Part shown: positions 1 to 6,334 of the stretch, piece after piece
Layout: each line of letters starts with the position of its first letter
How positions within the stretch are numbered: position 1 is the stretch's first letter
Assembly (NCBI GenBank): GCA_007123625.1
Contig: SKKS01000411.1
Coordinates: 1-6,514, forward strand
Length of the DNA stretch: 6,514 bases
Direction: 5' to 3'
DNA from: Paracoccaceae bacterium
Lineage (GTDB): Bacteria > Pseudomonadota > Alphaproteobacteria > Rhodobacterales > Rhodobacteraceae
Notes under the pieces: model-generated
Databases searched by the model: none
The model's input: the letters and a program-made list of their open reading frames with translations, nothing else
What the model was told of the DNA's origin: nothing
Made by a program: the position numbers and the translations under genes

Positions 1-2996
1 GGCCACGCAACGGTGACAGAGGTTCCGCCACCCGGCGAGCTTTCAAACCAGAGCGCGGCATCGTTGTTGTTCAGAATGGTTGCCACGATCGGAAGGCCCA
101 TACCTGTTCCTGCGTCGCCCTTCGTAGTGAAATACCGTTCAAACAGGCGATCGCGGATTTCCTTTTCCACACCGAAACCGGTGTCGGAAACACGGAACGC
201 GGCATAGGCGCTACCGGCGGTGTACCTGCCGATGTCAGGTTGCCGTGACAGATCGACGCCAGGCAAGACCTCCAGTGTAACGCTTACCGGCTGGTGACCT
301 TCGGCGTCGCACGCGTTCAAAGCCAGGTTGAGAATGACTTGAAGGACATCGGTGCGGTTCGCCCAGAACTGGACGGGGATATCGGACAGCACGACGCGCA
401 CGGCATGCTTCTGAATTCGCGCCGACCCCAGAAGTTCGACGCTCTCACGCATGATCTGGCACAGATCTAGGCGATGACGCGGCGCGTCTTTTCTGCCCAG
501 TTGGCCCAGCCCGCCGACAAGGTCGCCCGCGACACGCATGGCGCGTTCGATCCGGTCAAGGCTTGCGCAGATCTTCTGTTCGTGCTCGCACTGGATCCGC
601 AGCAACGAGACCGTTCCCGATACGACGGCAACAAGATTGTTGAGATCATGCGCGACCTCCGACGCAAGGTGTGCAATCGTCTCGCGGCGCTGCGCGATCT
701 GAAGCTCTTCCCGAATTCTGGTTTGCTCGGCCTCGATCTTGCGTCGTTCCGTAATGTCGCGGGCAATACAAAGAATTCCGCCCTGTTCCGTCCGCGTAAG
801 TGTGACTTCCAGATCGATGCTTCTTCCGGATCGGTGCCGTCCGACCCACTCACCCTGCCATGAGCCGGTTGACTGGAACATCTTCCAGCTTTCGCTGATG
901 AACTGGATGACGTGTTCGGGTTCGGCAAGGTCAGACCAGTTCAGCCTCGAGATATCCTCGTCCGCGCCAATGCCGAACATGGAGCGATGCGCCGGGTTCA
1001 TGTAGATGTATGTCTGTTCCGGTCCGATTATGGCAATTCCGTCGCTGGACGCTTCCATCGCCATCGCGCGCACCTGCAGCGCTTGCTGGTGCGATTTTTT
1101 CAGCGCCGTGATGTCCGTCTGAACCGAAACGAACCCATCCAGTGTGCCATCTTCGTCTGTCAGCGGCTGGATGTCCTTGCGGATCCAGTACTCTTCGCCG
1201 GAACGCGTGACGTTCAGTAATTCCGCCTGCACCGGAAGGCCCTTGTGAAGCGCCTCGCGGATGCGTCTGACAGTGGCGGGATCGGTGCGCGGCCCTTGCA
1301 GAAATCCCCCCGGTTTCTTGCCCTGCACGTCATGAAGGCGCCAGCCACTGCGGGTCTCGAACGCTGGATTGACCCAATTGATCCGGCCTTCGATATCGGT
1401 AACGATCACCAGATTGGACGTTAGTTCGGCAATCCGACCCAGGCGCCGGATCTGGCGTTGCTGCAACCGCGCTTCTGTTGTTTCGTGGACAAGAAGGACA
1501 TAGCCGTCCGGTTCGGACTTATTGGTCTTGGCGGCAGCGGTCACCTCGAACCAACGGAGCGTGCCGTCCAGCTCCATTTCGTATTCGTGTCCCGAGGAAT
1601 AGCCAACCTGATCGACGTCTTTCAGAACAGCTCTCAGGGTACTCGCCAGATGCGGAGGAAAGATCTCTTCCGGGGTTCGTCCGATCATCGCGCCGCGTTC
1701 AATTGCCGGAGAAAGCCGTGCGCCCGCGCTGAAACCGGTGAACTTCGCGTCTGAATCCAGTTCCAGCAGCAGGTCCGGAATCGCGGACAGTGTCGCGTTG
1801 AGGCGATTGCGCTCGTGCTGCAACTGTTTGTGCGCGGCCTCGGCGTCGGCCTCCGCCTTCGCGCGCTCCAGGACAACACCGATGGCGTTGGAAACGGCTT
1901 GAAGCAACTGGATCTCGACCTGCAGGAATTTGCGATGTCTGCGCACCGCATCGTAGCCCACGAAACCTGTCAGCTGGCCATCGCGCAACATCGGCACGGC
2001 CAGAAGCGAACGGATTCCCTGCATCTGCAGAATGTCACGCACCTGCGACGTGTCCGGCAAGGCGTTCACATCGGGGATGCTCACCGCTTCGCCGCGCTGC
2101 AGTTGCGGGCGCCATTCGTTCAGGATGTCGGCGGGCATGTCTTGCAACACATCGATCATGGGCTCGATCCCTTCCGCCGCCCATTCGTGCGTGTTGTCGA
2201 TACGGTCCGGTAGGCGCAACCGAAAGACATAGGTGCGATCCGAACCGGCCAGAGCACCTGTGCGGCTCAGGGCGTCGTCGATCGCGGCATCGATGGCACC
2301 GCTGCGGGCGCTCAGCAGGGTGTTCGTGATCTCGACGATCGCGCCTTGCCAGTCCGTCACATGTGAGAATGCCTGGCTGAGGGCAGTGAACGACGGGTCA
2401 AGGAATGCAGGTTTCGCGCCCATCGCTGCGTTGTCGGCGCCCAGAATGCCGGACAGAACGGTTGCGCGGTGTGCAAGGCGATGCCGGTCGAAGGCCCGCT
2501 CGAAGACAGTCGCGACCCGCCGCATCAGCGCCATGTCAAAACGCGAAAAGCGCGATTCCTGCCGCGCAAGCAACACGAGCGCCATGAGCGGTTCGTCAGG
2601 AACAACCACCGGAACAGACAGCAACGAACCGAAGGCCTGCGCTCCGGCCGGAAGGCCCGCAAGAAAGCGGGCCTGATCCAGTGTGCTGACCCGTCGCTCG
2701 ATGGCCAGGGTACCCTGCTCGATGGCCCAGACCGGCGTACCAAAGGCTAGGTCCGTGGCGTGGAGTGTCTCCATGCAGGCATCGTCGCCCTGACGCAGAA
2801 GAACCCCGATATCCGCCGCCGTCGCCTGTTGGCATATGGCGAGTGCCTGCGCGATGCCGCCATCCACCCCGTCGGCGGCGTGCAAGGCGTCCATCACCCG
2901 CAGAAGCGCCGAAGCCTGCGCATTCTCCATTCTTTCGTGACGCAAGGCACGCTCGCGCCCGGCGAGGGCGGACCGAAGTTGCTCGGTGTCGCTCAT
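1..2996 (-). CDS. Multi-sensor (GAF-GAF-PAS-PAS-PAS) histidine kinase, 3' end outside window
   Basis: An open frame of 998 codons runs without a stop from ATG at 2996 to the window edge, so the C-terminus is missing. From the translation, the domains in order are: a weak GAF (about residues 33-170), a clear GAF (about 218-380, ending in an AIGVVLERAKAEAD linker helix), then PAS domains at about 400-505, 519-627 and 647-750. The second PAS ends VQTDIT and the third ARDITERR. A dimerisation/phosphoacceptor helix follows with the H-box EVAHDLNNLVAVVSG (His783), then the ATPase domain with N-box LNACDA (Asn894), G1 box SDTGFGV (Asp938) and G2 box GTGMGLPIV. No membrane segment is visible, so it is probably a soluble cytoplasmic sensor. 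The H-box resembles HPK4/NtrB-like kinases. Its start overlaps the FIST stop as ATGA, with only a weak GAAAG ribosome site, suggesting translational coupling. Whether a receiver domain follows the ATPase domain cannot be seen. The kinase call is firm; the signal is unknown. Confidence 0.95.
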   Translation of the reverse strand, partial: MSDTEQLRSALAGRERALRHERMENAQASALLRVMDALHAADGVDGGIAQALAICQQATAADIGVLLRQGDDACMETLHATDLAFGTPVWAIEQGTLAIERRVSTLDQARFLAGLPAGAQAFGSLLSVPVVVPDEPLMALVLLARQESRFSRFDMALMRRVATVFERAFDRHRLAHRATVLSGILGADNAAMGAKPAFLDPSFTALSQAFSHVTDWQGAIVEITNTLLSARSGAIDAAIDDALSRTGALAGSDRTYVFRLRLPDRIDNTHEWAAEGIEPMIDVLQDMPADILNEWRPQLQRGEAVSIPDVNALPDTSQVRDILQMQGIRSLLAVPMLRDGQLTGFVGYDAVRRHRKFLQVEIQLLQAVSNAIGVVLERAKAEADAEAAHKQLQHERNRLNATLSAIPDLLLELDSDAKFTGFSAGARLSPAIERGAMIGRTPEEIFPPHLASTLRAVLKDVDQVGYSSGHEYEMELDGTLRWFEVTAAAKTNKSEPDGYVLLVHETTEARLQQRQIRRLGRIAELTSNLVIVTDIEGRINWVNPAFETRSGWRLHDVQGKKPGGFLQGPRTDPATVRRIREALHKGLPVQAELLNVTRSGEEYWIRKDIQPLTDEDGTLDGFVSVQTDITALKKSHQQALQVRAMAMEASSDGIAIIGPEQTYIYMNPAHRSMFGIGADEDISRLNWSDLAEPEHVIQFISESWKMFQSTGSWQGEWVGRHRSGRSIDLEVTLTRTEQGGILCIARDITERRKIEAEQTRIREELQIAQRRETIAHLASEVAHDLNNLVAVVSGTVSLLRIQCEHEQKICASLDRIERAMRVAGDLVGGLGQLGRKDAPRHRLDLCQIMRESVELLGSARIQKHAVRVVLSDIPVQFWANRTDVLQVILNLALNACDAEGHQPVSVTLEVLPGVDLSRQPDIGRYTAGSAYAAFRVSDTGFGVEKEIRDRLFERYFTTKGDAGTGMGLPIVATILNNNDAALWFESSPGGGTSVTVAW

Positions 2997-4282
2997 GTGG
3001 GCTTTCGGTGCGCTGTAGCGGCCGTGAATGGCGCGCCTGTGCCGAAAGTGATGCACGAGATCATGAGGTTCCCGTGTTCGGAACAACCGTTCAATGTCTC
3101 GCCTTGCTCCCCGAAACTGAAAACGCCAAGAAAGGGCGCACCGTCAAGGGCCCTTGAGACACCTTGCGGGACCTCGCCAATGCGGTGTTCAATCGCCAGC
3201 ATGCAGCCGCCACAATAGATCATCAGCGCCCCACCGATGTCGCCACCCGCCAGTTGCTCGCGGCTGAGCGACGCGATGCGCGCGGCCCTGCTCACAAGGC
3301 TCTCCTCGGTGCCTTCCATCAGCCAGATATCCTGTCCGGTCTTCAGGTCAGCGAAAAAATCCAGCGTGCCGTCGGCATGCGCAACAGCGGGGTGCGCCAG
3401 AAGATGGAACGGAATCCCGTCCAGATGGTGCGACAGCCGACCCAGCGGAAACAAGGTCGCAGGCGCCAGGATCGAGCGGCGACCAGTATCGGGCATATCG
3501 ATCCTGCCACACGTCCATTCAGCATAGACCTGCGCTGCCGGGCGCCCGTCAATCTGTCGGACAGAGCGCCCGCTCGCCTCGGTGATCGTTCCGCGTCGAT
3601 CCGTCGGAGCATAGCCATTCTCGAACGCATAGCCAAAGGGGACCGACGGAAACAGCACAGACACCACCACGGAATCGGTCGCGCAGGTGTCACGGGTGAA
3701 TTGCGACCACCCCCCGGAAACCTTATTGTCCGCTGAACTCCCGCCGATGATCAGGGCTGAATGGCCGATGACGTCGCGTATTCCGTCCAGCGCCTGTTCT
3801 TCGTTGCCCGGAGCCGAGGTCAGCCAGATCAGGTCGGGAACTTCGCCGGGGCGGCCTGCGCGGTCGAGCGCTTCGCGCGCCGCGCGCGCAGCTGCGGCGC
3901 GCGGGGAGTGGCCGAGGGGGACAAGCGCTGTGCCGAATGAACCCTTCTTGTCCCAGATCGCAAATGCACCGATCCCGCCGCCCGTGGATGTCGCCGCACC
4001 TTGTCCGGTCATCACACCCCGGCATGACGACCCTCCGTGCACCGCCGCCGAGGACAGCTTCGCCGAGACAAACCGACAGATATCTTCGGCCGTGCGCGTG
4101 CTGCCATAGTGAACCGTAACGAAATCTGGCTGTACATCGTCAACGCCCAGGTCCGCCATCACAGCCCGCAATGAATCTGCAACATCAGGCAGGTCACTTG
4201 CGCTGACTGCACACCTGAAAACTGGTTCACACCCCCCGGTCGTTCGCTCGATCGCGTGCCGAGATTTGACGGCCATTGTCAT
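2993..4282 (-). CDS. FIST-domain signal-sensing protein (FIST_N + FIST_C)
   Basis: A 429-residue protein with the two-part architecture of FIST sensors. The N-terminal FIST domain holds VHYGS (about 57-61) and the hallmark HGGSSCRGVMT (82-91), followed by a glycine-rich stretch. A SALIIGGSSADN segment lies mid-protein. The C-terminal FIST_C domain holds YCGGCMLAI (356-364), APFLGVFSFGEQGE (382-395) and HGNLMI (403-408). There is no signal peptide or membrane helix, so it is predicted cytoplasmic. FIST domains are predicted to bind small ligands. Some members (NosP) are haem proteins that sense nitric oxide and act on a neighbouring histidine kinase; amino-acid binding has also been proposed for the family. 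I chose ATG at 4282 because an AGG ribosome site sits six bases upstream. An in-frame GTG at 4303 and ATG at 4276 are alternatives. The gene lies 45 bp after the response regulator and overlaps the kinase by four bases, so it very probably feeds into that kinase. Family assignment is strong; the ligand is unknown. Confidence 0.92.
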   Translation of the reverse strand: MTMAVKSRHAIERTTGGCEPVFRCAVSASDLPDVADSLRAVMADLGVDDVQPDFVTVHYGSTRTAEDICRFVSAKLSSAAVHGGSSCRGVMTGQGAATSTGGGIGAFAIWDKKGSFGTALVPLGHSPRAAAARAAREALDRAGRPGEVPDLIWLTSAPGNEEQALDGIRDVIGHSALIIGGSSADNKVSGGWSQFTRDTCATDSVVVSVLFPSVPFGYAFENGYAPTDRRGTITEASGRSVRQIDGRPAAQVYAEWTCGRIDMPDTGRRSILAPATLFPLGRLSHHLDGIPFHLLAHPAVAHADGTLDFFADLKTGQDIWLMEGTEESLVSRAARIASLSREQLAGGDIGGALMIYCGGCMLAIEHRIGEVPQGVSRALDGAPFLGVFSFGEQGETLNGCSEHGNLMISCITFGTGAPFTAATAHRKPT

Positions 4283-4288
4283 TGGGCA

Positions 4289-4297
4289 CCTAACTCC
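4289..4297 (-). promoter_or_regulatory. Ribosome binding site deciding the FIST start
   Basis: On the minus strand GGAGTTAGG precedes the ATG at 4282. The AGG is six bases from the start and the GGAG eleven. This favours ATG 4282 over the upstream GTG at 4303, which would lie before the site. Confidence 0.5.
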
Positions 4298-4327
4298 GCG
4301 CACGGATCCGGAACGTGACCGTCCCTG

Positions 4328-4981
4328 TCAGCAGATTCCATTCTTGTTCGCCGCGATCACGGCTTGTGTCCGGTTGCGCACACCGAGTTTGCGGCAGATC
4401 GATTTCACATCCATCTTGACAATCGTTTCCTCGATGCCGAGCTCGCGGCCTATCTCCTTGTTCTGCATACCTTCACACAGAAGGCCAAGCACACGCATTT
4501 CACGGGGCTTGAGCCCCAGATTCTGCTTGTCGTCCTGTGACGTGCGCAACAAGTATTCTGTAGGCACATACATGCCGCCGTCCGCGACCAGACGCATCGC
4601 ATGGCCCAGGGTCTTCAGTGCAAGTGTCTTCGGAATGAAACCGCTTGCGCCGGCCTCGAGCGCGCGTTCCACGACCATCCAGCTTGCGACCCCCGAGAAC
4701 AGGACAACGCCGCCTTCATTGAGGTCGATCAACAGGCTCAGTCCGCGCAGCGCATCCATTCCAGGGACGTCGTAGTCCAGAAGAACAACGTCGAAGCGGC
4801 CATGCTCGGCAATTCTGGCGCGCGCTTCATCGACACTCGCGACCGTGTCCACCGCAAACCCCTCGCTCGCACTGAATGCCTCTCTCAAGACCTCGGTCAA
4901 CAGGCAATGGTCGTCTACGACCAGCAACCTGAGTTGTACCGTGGTGTCTGTGGTCCGTTGGCTTCGATCAGCGATGGTCAC
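4328..4981 (-). CDS. NarL/LuxR-family two-component response regulator
   Basis: A 217-residue protein from the chosen GTG. The receiver domain (about 16-135) has the acidic pair VVDDH (Asp23, Asp24), phosphoacceptor Asp69 in VVLLDYDVPG, Ser96 in LFSG and Lys118 in IPKT, so all residues needed for phosphorylation are present. The LuxR-type helix-turn-helix (about 157-214) reads LKPREMRVLGLLCEGMQNKEIGRELGIEE, then KLGVRNRTQAV. It should bind DNA and control transcription when phosphorylated, most likely by the kinase encoded at the end of this operon. The start is uncertain. The frame is open to ATG at 5059, with further ATGs at 5038, 5017 and 5002, but none has a convincing ribosome site, whereas GTG at 4981 has GAGG six bases upstream and leaves a normal short N-terminus. 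One oddity is IVKMDVKSI in the last helices, where most relatives have VKxHVxxI. Target genes are not evident in the window. Confidence 0.93.
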   Translation of the reverse strand: MTIADRSQRTTDTTVQLRLLVVDDHCLLTEVLREAFSASEGFAVDTVASVDEARARIAEHGRFDVVLLDYDVPGMDALRGLSLLIDLNEGGVVLFSGVASWMVVERALEAGASGFIPKTLALKTLGHAMRLVADGGMYVPTEYLLRTSQDDKQNLGLKPREMRVLGLLCEGMQNKEIGRELGIEETIVKMDVKSICRKLGVRNRTQAVIAANKNGIC

Positions 4982-5194
4982 GGCGATCCTCGATTCAGAC
5001 ATGTGGCTTGCGCTCATAGCGTGTGCTGTAGCAAACATTCGCAGTCTACGGAACGACATGAGGGGAAGAACTTTCTAAATAGACGGTTTCTCTCGTTTTT
5101 GTGTGCTTGGTGTTCTGCGAAGCTTTAACCACTCAGATTTCCACGGCTGACCTGACGCTGAATTGTCATTCGGTCGGAACTATAACCCATTGGG
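4982..5194 (-). promoter_or_regulatory. Upstream region of the regulator-FIST-kinase operon (no promoter box identified)
   Basis: About 200 bases separate the operon from the insertion-sequence remnant and should carry its promoter. It is more AT-rich than the genes around 5055-5130. I found no convincing -35/-10 pair in the operon's direction. A TATAGT hexamer occurs on the minus strand near 5181-5187 but has no -35 partner at proper spacing. The region may have been shortened or separated from its native upstream sequence by the insertion. Confidence 0.3.
4988..4991 (-). promoter_or_regulatory. Ribosome binding site for the response regulator GTG start
   Basis: GAGG on the minus strand lies six bases before the GTG at 4981. 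It is the best-placed Shine-Dalgarno sequence among the candidate starts. It falls inside the longer open frame, so it argues for the shorter protein but does not prove it. Confidence 0.4.
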
Positions 5195-5196
5195 TT
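5184..5196. repeat. Perfect 6-bp palindrome AACCCA-T-TGGGTT
   Basis: Two perfectly complementary six-base arms are separated by one base, in the upstream region of the signalling operon and touching the edge of the decayed insertion sequence. It could be a regulator-binding site or a chance palindrome. The arms are too short and too little followed by T residues to call a terminator. Confidence 0.35.
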
Positions 5197-5202
5197 GACA
5201 CC
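5195..5202 (+). repeat. Direct repeat TTGACACC, left copy (candidate target duplication)
   Basis: An identical copy lies at 6287-6294 in the same orientation, on the other side of the IS remnant. The 8-bp length fits IS66-family transposition. A chance match over about 200 bases of flank is possible. Confidence 0.4.
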
Positions 5203-5260
5203 TCGATTGGCGCAATCTGAACAAACGGCATCTGCGTGGAACGTTCAGATGGGACAGCGC

Positions 5261-5278
5261 GGGTGTCGGCTTCAGTTG
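5261..5278 (+). repeat. Candidate left inverted repeat of the insertion sequence
   Basis: GGGTGTCGGCTTCAGTTG on the plus strand resembles the minus-strand sequence at 6214-6196. Allowing one gap, about 15 of 18 positions agree. It overlaps the transposase stop codon, as IS ends often do. Flanking 8-mers here do not match, so this competes with the outer TTGACACC boundary. Confidence 0.4.
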
Positions 5279-6174
5279 AGGGTGGTTCTGCGGGTGCCCG
5301 CAGGGACCGATCGCCGGGCGCGCTGGCTCTGACGGGCTGCGATGCGTTCCGGAAGGAAGGGGATGCCGAGCTTGCGGCAGGTCTTCAGCAGCCCGATCAT
5401 GACGTCGCGAGCCATGCGGCCGTTGAGGCTCATGGTGCCGCCCGAGCTCCGGCGCTTGGTCACGCAGGCACGCAGGTCGTTTTCCGGGGCATTGGTGTGA
5501 AGCGGAATCTCCAGGTCGCTCCAGCACCTTCAGCAGTTCGCATTGCCGCCTGTGCAGGCGCGCCAGCAGCCCATCCGGGTCCTTGTAGCCTGTGCGCAGC
5601 GCAAAGAAGCGGTCGCAGCGCACGGTAAAGCGGGCACCGCTGTCGTCCACGCAGATACAGGGCGCTGACGTCAGGCCTGCCCGCAGGACCGCCGATCAGT
5701 CCCGCTGGCAACGGCGCGATGTTTGTCTCGTGCTCCGGGGTCAGCCAGCGCTCGCGCCGGTAGCAGACAAGCTCGGTCGACATGACCAGCTCACGGACCA
5801 GAAGGGTTTCATAGCCCTTGAAGCGCGATCCTGCTGGGGCATTTGTCGCGAGCACCTCCTCGCGGGTCACGCGATCCCTGTCGCGTTTGATCCCTCTGCG
5901 CCGCGGCGGGCCGCCCGGCGCGCGCATTGCGTTCCGTGGACTTTTCCATACCAGACGGCTTGAATGGATTCTGCGGCGGCAGGTTCTTCAGCCGCGGAGT
6001 CTCGTCGCGCATCGCGCAAGTCCTGATTCTCAGCCTGCAAAGGCGTCCGGGCCATTTCAGATTTCTCGAGCGCGCCTCCCAGCTCAGCGACCTGCGCCTA
6101 CAGTGCCCCAAGCCGCTGCGAAATATCCACAACGAGCCAACGCAGGGCCTCGGTGAATAGCGTCTCAGTTCCAT
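5272..6174 (-). pseudogene. IS66-like DDE transposase, heavily degraded (stop, frame changes, two internal deletions)
   Basis: Pieces of one transposase occur in order but in different frames. They are: an N-terminal coiled-coil-like part (QVAELGGALEKSE, LQAENQDLRD), LKNLPPQNPFKPSGMEK, RDRVTREEVLATNAPAGSRFKGYE through YRRERWLTP and APLPAGLIGG, then VLRAGLTSAPCICVDDSGAR, then LLARLHRR and LLKVLERP, and finally IPLHTNAPENDLRACVTKRR with LLKTCRKLG. These match the family's usual order as I recall it. Damage seen: a TAG at 6100-6098, frame changes near 6165, 6010 and 5900-5930, a deletion near 5689-5693 joining APLPAGLIGG to VLRAGL, a larger deletion near 5629-5636 joining DDSGAR to the C-terminal part, and one extra base near 5511-5513. 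The first catalytic Asp (VDDSGAR) survives, the region of the second is deleted, and the Glu of PENDLR is out of frame. The intact protein would be about 500 residues, so roughly 200 are gone. It is dead as an enzyme. Confidence 0.88.
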
Positions 6175-6195
6175 CCTCCGAAAGTCAGCTTATGC

Positions 6196-6214
6196 CATCT
6201 TGAGCCTGACACCC
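6196..6214 (-). repeat. Candidate right inverted repeat of the insertion sequence
   Basis: GGGTGTCAGGCTCAAGATG on the minus strand pairs with 5261-5278. It lies about 20 bases upstream of the transposase start at 6174, a sensible place for an IS end. Confidence 0.4.
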
Positions 6215-6286
6215 ATCCAGAGCGCAACGACCATGCCCGTAAATCTGCCACGCTTACAATCGGTTCTCAAGCCGATGGCGAATTGA

Positions 6287-6294
6287 TTGACACC
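6287..6294 (+). repeat. Direct repeat TTGACACC, right copy (candidate target duplication)
   Basis: Second copy of the octamer at 5195-5202. It runs directly into the CCCGGGAGTATTT block, so the element would have landed at the edge of that conserved block. Confidence 0.4.
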
Positions 6295-6324
6295 CCCCGG
6301 GAGTATTTCAGGCAAGATGAAAGG
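6293..6324 (-). other. Rhodobacteraceae-type conserved block downstream of the permease gene
   Basis: On the plus strand a C-run leads into CCCGGGAGTATTT, and after two bases GGCAAGATGAAAGG. Read on the minus strand it begins about 10 bases after the permease stop (CCTTTCATCTTGCC, then AAATACTCCCGGG). I recall near-identical blocks after many genes in Rhodobacteraceae genomes. It does not form a strong hairpin by itself here, so I do not call it a terminator. The recollection could not be checked. Confidence 0.5.
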
Positions 6325-6334
6325 AAAGCGGGCG

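Larger units (their letters stand above)
5203..6286 (-). mobile_element. Decayed IS66-like insertion sequence (boundaries tentative)
   Basis: The span contains the remains of an IS66-like transposase plus short flanks. Boundaries are drawn from an 8-bp direct repeat TTGACACC at 5195-5202 and 6287-6294; eight bases is the usual target duplication length for IS66-family elements. The first nine bases inside each end agree at seven positions (TCGATTGGC against TCAATTCGC), and similarity then fades. A competing model puts the ends at an imperfect inverted repeat at 5261-5278 and 6196-6214. The element carries no passenger gene and cannot be autonomous. It lies between the ABC permease 3' end and the signalling operon. 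Confidence 0.55.

Noticed and set aside
1115..1440. Second PAS domain as a blue-light LOV domain (it has FLQGPRTDPATVRRIREAL)
   Set aside because: The photoactive cysteine of the GxNCRFLQ motif is absent; the sequence reads GKKPGGFLQG. It is a LOV-like ordinary PAS.
13..2835. Many plus-strand and alternate-frame open frames across the kinase gene (for example 1815-2213, 2233-2676, 474-863)
   Set aside because: They are antisense or off-frame shadows in GC-rich DNA. The minus-strand frame gives continuous GAF, PAS and kinase motifs, while these give arginine/proline/serine-rich sequence with no recognisable domain.
3164..4109. Plus-strand open frames over the FIST gene
   Set aside because: They lie opposite clear FIST_N and FIST_C motifs and show no family signature or ribosome site.
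4601..5128. Long plus-strand open frame opposite the response regulator
   Set aside because: The minus strand encodes a complete receiver plus LuxR domain; this frame has no recognisable motif.
5195..5223. TTGACA at 5195 as a plus-strand -35 box
   Set aside because: The hexamer 17 bases downstream (TGAACA) is a poor -10 and no plus-strand gene follows. It is better explained as part of the direct repeat.
5272..5927. Treating the separate transposase open frames as individual hypothetical genes
   Set aside because: Their products are consecutive pieces of a single transposase in shifted frames, so they are one pseudogene.
6251..6257. GTAAGCG on the minus strand as a canonical IS66 tip
   Set aside because: The heptamer matches typical IS66 ends, but no partner is found on the left side of the fossil and no target duplication fits it.
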